A stretch of DNA of 13,500 bases from an uncultured Collinsella sp. (GTDB lineage: Bacteria > Actinomycetota > Coriobacteriia > Coriobacteriales > Coriobacteriaceae): NCBI GenBank assembly GCA_900543615.1, contig UQSC01000047.1, forward strand, positions 1 to 13,500, written 5' to 3'. The position numbers and the translations under genes are program-made. Of this stretch, positions 12,209 through 13,500 are shown piece by piece. The notes beneath the pieces were generated by a model that saw only the letters and a program-made list of their open reading frames with translations, searched no databases and was not told the origin of the DNA. The stretch's first letter is position 1. Every line of letters starts with the position of its first letter.

Positions 12209-13451
12209 ATGCCAGGTGTTACCCCCGCAGAAGTTCTGTCCAACTTTGGCATCACGCTGGTCGAAGATCCCGCCGAGAACCAGCCCCGCCTGCTGGTCGA
12301 CCTGCCGGCAGCCGAGCTCGTCGAGCATGCGATTCGCCGCGAAGAGGGCCGTATGGCCTCCAACGGTGCACTCGTGATCGAGACGGGGGAGCGTACCGGA
12401 CGTTCGCCCAACGACCGCTTTATCGTTGATACGCCCGACGTGCACGACAAGATTGCCTGGGGTGCCGTCAACCGCCCGCTGTCCGTCGAAAGCTACGAGG
12501 TCATCAAAGCCGGCATCGTCGACTATCTCAACGAGCGCGATGTGTTCGTCACGCGCGGTATGGCCGGCGCCGATCGTAACCATACGCGTCGCCTGCTTGT
12601 CGCCTGCGAGCGTGCCAGCCAGGCGCTCTTTATTAAGCAGATGCTCGCCCGCCCGCTTGCCCGCGAAATCGCGCGCACCGGCGAGCCGGACTTCTGCGTC
12701 CTTGCCGCGCCAGGTTACCAGTGTGACCCCGCCATCAAGGGCCTCAACTCCAGCGCCGCGGTGGTCATCAACTTCCAGGAGCGCGTGATTCTGGTCGCGG
12801 GCACCGGCTACTCCGGTGAGATCAAAAAGTCCATCTTCAGCGTCATGAATTACCTGCTGCCCGTCGAGGATGACGTACTGCCCATGCATTGCTCGGCCAG
12901 CATGGATCCCGTCACGCACGAGACCGCGATTTTCTTTGGCCTGTCGGGCACCGGCAAGACCACGCTTTCGGCCAACCCCACGCGCCTGCTGATCGGCGAC
13001 GACGAGCACGGTTGGTCCGACATGGGCATCTTTAACGTCGAGGGCGGCTGCTACGCCAAGTGCGAGGGCCTGGACGTGTTCCACGAGCCCGAGATCTTCA
13101 ACGCCGTCCGCTTTGGCGCCATCTGCGAAAACGTGGTGCTCGACGAGAATCGCAAGCCCAACTACGACGACGTCTCGATCACGCACAATACGCGCGTGGC
13201 CTACCCTGTGGAGCACATTCCCAACGCGTGGACCAAGGGCATGGGCACCACCCCGAACGTCGTGCTGTTTTTGACCTGCGATGCCTTTGGCGTGCTGCCG
13301 CCCATCTCGCGCCTGACGGCCGACGCCGCCATGTATCACTTTGTGACGGGCTTCACCGCCAAGATCCCTGGCACCGAGGTCGGCGTCACCGAGCCCACGC
13401 CCACGTTCTCCTCGCTGTTTGGTGAGCCGTTTATGCCGCTCGATCCTATGG
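12209..13451 (+). CDS. pckA: Phosphoenolpyruvate carboxykinase (ATP), 3' end cut off
   Basis: PckA converts oxaloacetate and ATP to phosphoenolpyruvate, CO2 and ADP, the entry step of gluconeogenesis; in fermenting gut bacteria it can also run towards oxaloacetate. 414 genuine codons are present of about 530-540. Visible motifs are TGRSPNDRF with substrate-binding R65, the Walker A-like kinase-1a loop GLSGTGKTT (244-252, K250), the kinase-2 loop LIGDDEHGW (261-269) with metal ligands D264/D265, and EGGCYAKC. This GLSGTGKTT/GDDEHGW set is diagnostic of the ATP-dependent rather than the GTP form. The coding sequence is intact up to 13451. Beyond that it is sequencing adapter, and the in-frame stop at 13496-13498 is false. 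The missing C-terminal part would include the remaining nucleotide-binding residues. It is divergent from the flippase, with a CG-centred palindrome upstream. Confidence 0.95.
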
Positions 13452-13500
13452 CTGTCTCTTATACACATCTGACGCTGCCGACGAATAGCCTTGTGTAGAT
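13452..13500. other. Illumina Nextera adapter contamination (not genomic)
   Basis: CTGTCTCTTATACACATCT (13452-13470) is the Nextera/Tn5 mosaic end in its read-through orientation. It is followed without a break by GACGCTGCCGACGA (13471-13484), the i5-side read adapter, an 8-base index ATAGCCTT (13485-13492), and GTGTAGAT (13493-13500), the start of the P5-side primer sequence. The order matches library adapter structure exactly. These 49 bases are synthetic and should be trimmed; features reading into them are artefacts. Confidence 0.98.

Noticed and set aside
12047..13468. A 473-codon minus-strand frame starting MCIRDS
   Set aside because: Its start lies in the adapter and the rest is antisense to pckA.

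Overview
The window looks like chromosomal DNA from a high-GC actinobacterium of the class Coriobacteriia, most likely Collinsella or a close relative. This is inferred from codon use, strong AAGGAG-type ribosome sites, the short SerA/SerC pair with a DUF1015-like neighbour, and GGGAC/GTCCC-rich intergenic repeats. No marker gene such as rRNA is present, so the genus is a guess. The content is almost all core metabolism. I see no phage, plasmid, CRISPR, toxin-antitoxin or defence genes, and no tRNA or rRNA.

Layout. 1-189 (-): N-terminal 63 residues of an HdeD-like (DUF308) membrane protein running off the left edge. 454-1125 (+): nitroreductase-family flavoprotein. 1208-2403 (+): two adjacent histidine-phosphatase paralogues, closed by a two-way terminator at 2451-2487. 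2533-7011 (-): serC, serA, a terminator, then an M20 metallopeptidase and a shortened DUF1015-like protein in their own unit. 7238-8839 (-): CPA1/NhaP2-type cation:proton antiporter with two C-terminal TrkA_C domains. 9093-9932 (+): PPP-type metallophosphatase. 10249-11829 (-): MATE/MOP-type polysaccharide flippase with a long Arg-rich N-terminal extension. 12209-13451 (+): ATP-type PEP carboxykinase (pckA), cut off at the right end.

How the genes fit together. SerC and SerA are consecutive enzymes of the phosphorylated serine pathway. PckA supplies phosphoenolpyruvate for gluconeogenesis, which feeds the same 3-phosphoglycerate pool. The DUF1015 family is often found beside serC-serA, so the shortened copy here is probably a relic or variant of that association. 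The remaining genes are envelope, ion-homeostasis and phosphatase functions with no evident link.

The most important practical point is at the right end. Bases 13452-13500 are not biological: they are an Illumina Nextera adapter (mosaic end, read adapter, 8-base index, start of the P5-side primer). The apparent stop codon of pckA is therefore an artefact. The most interesting natural features are intergenic: a 123-bp nested inverted repeat (10047-10169), a cluster of GGGAC-type palindromes and tandem repeats (11932-12069), and candidate operators in front of pckA, the flippase and the peptidase. I did not find a convincing undescribed multi-gene system.
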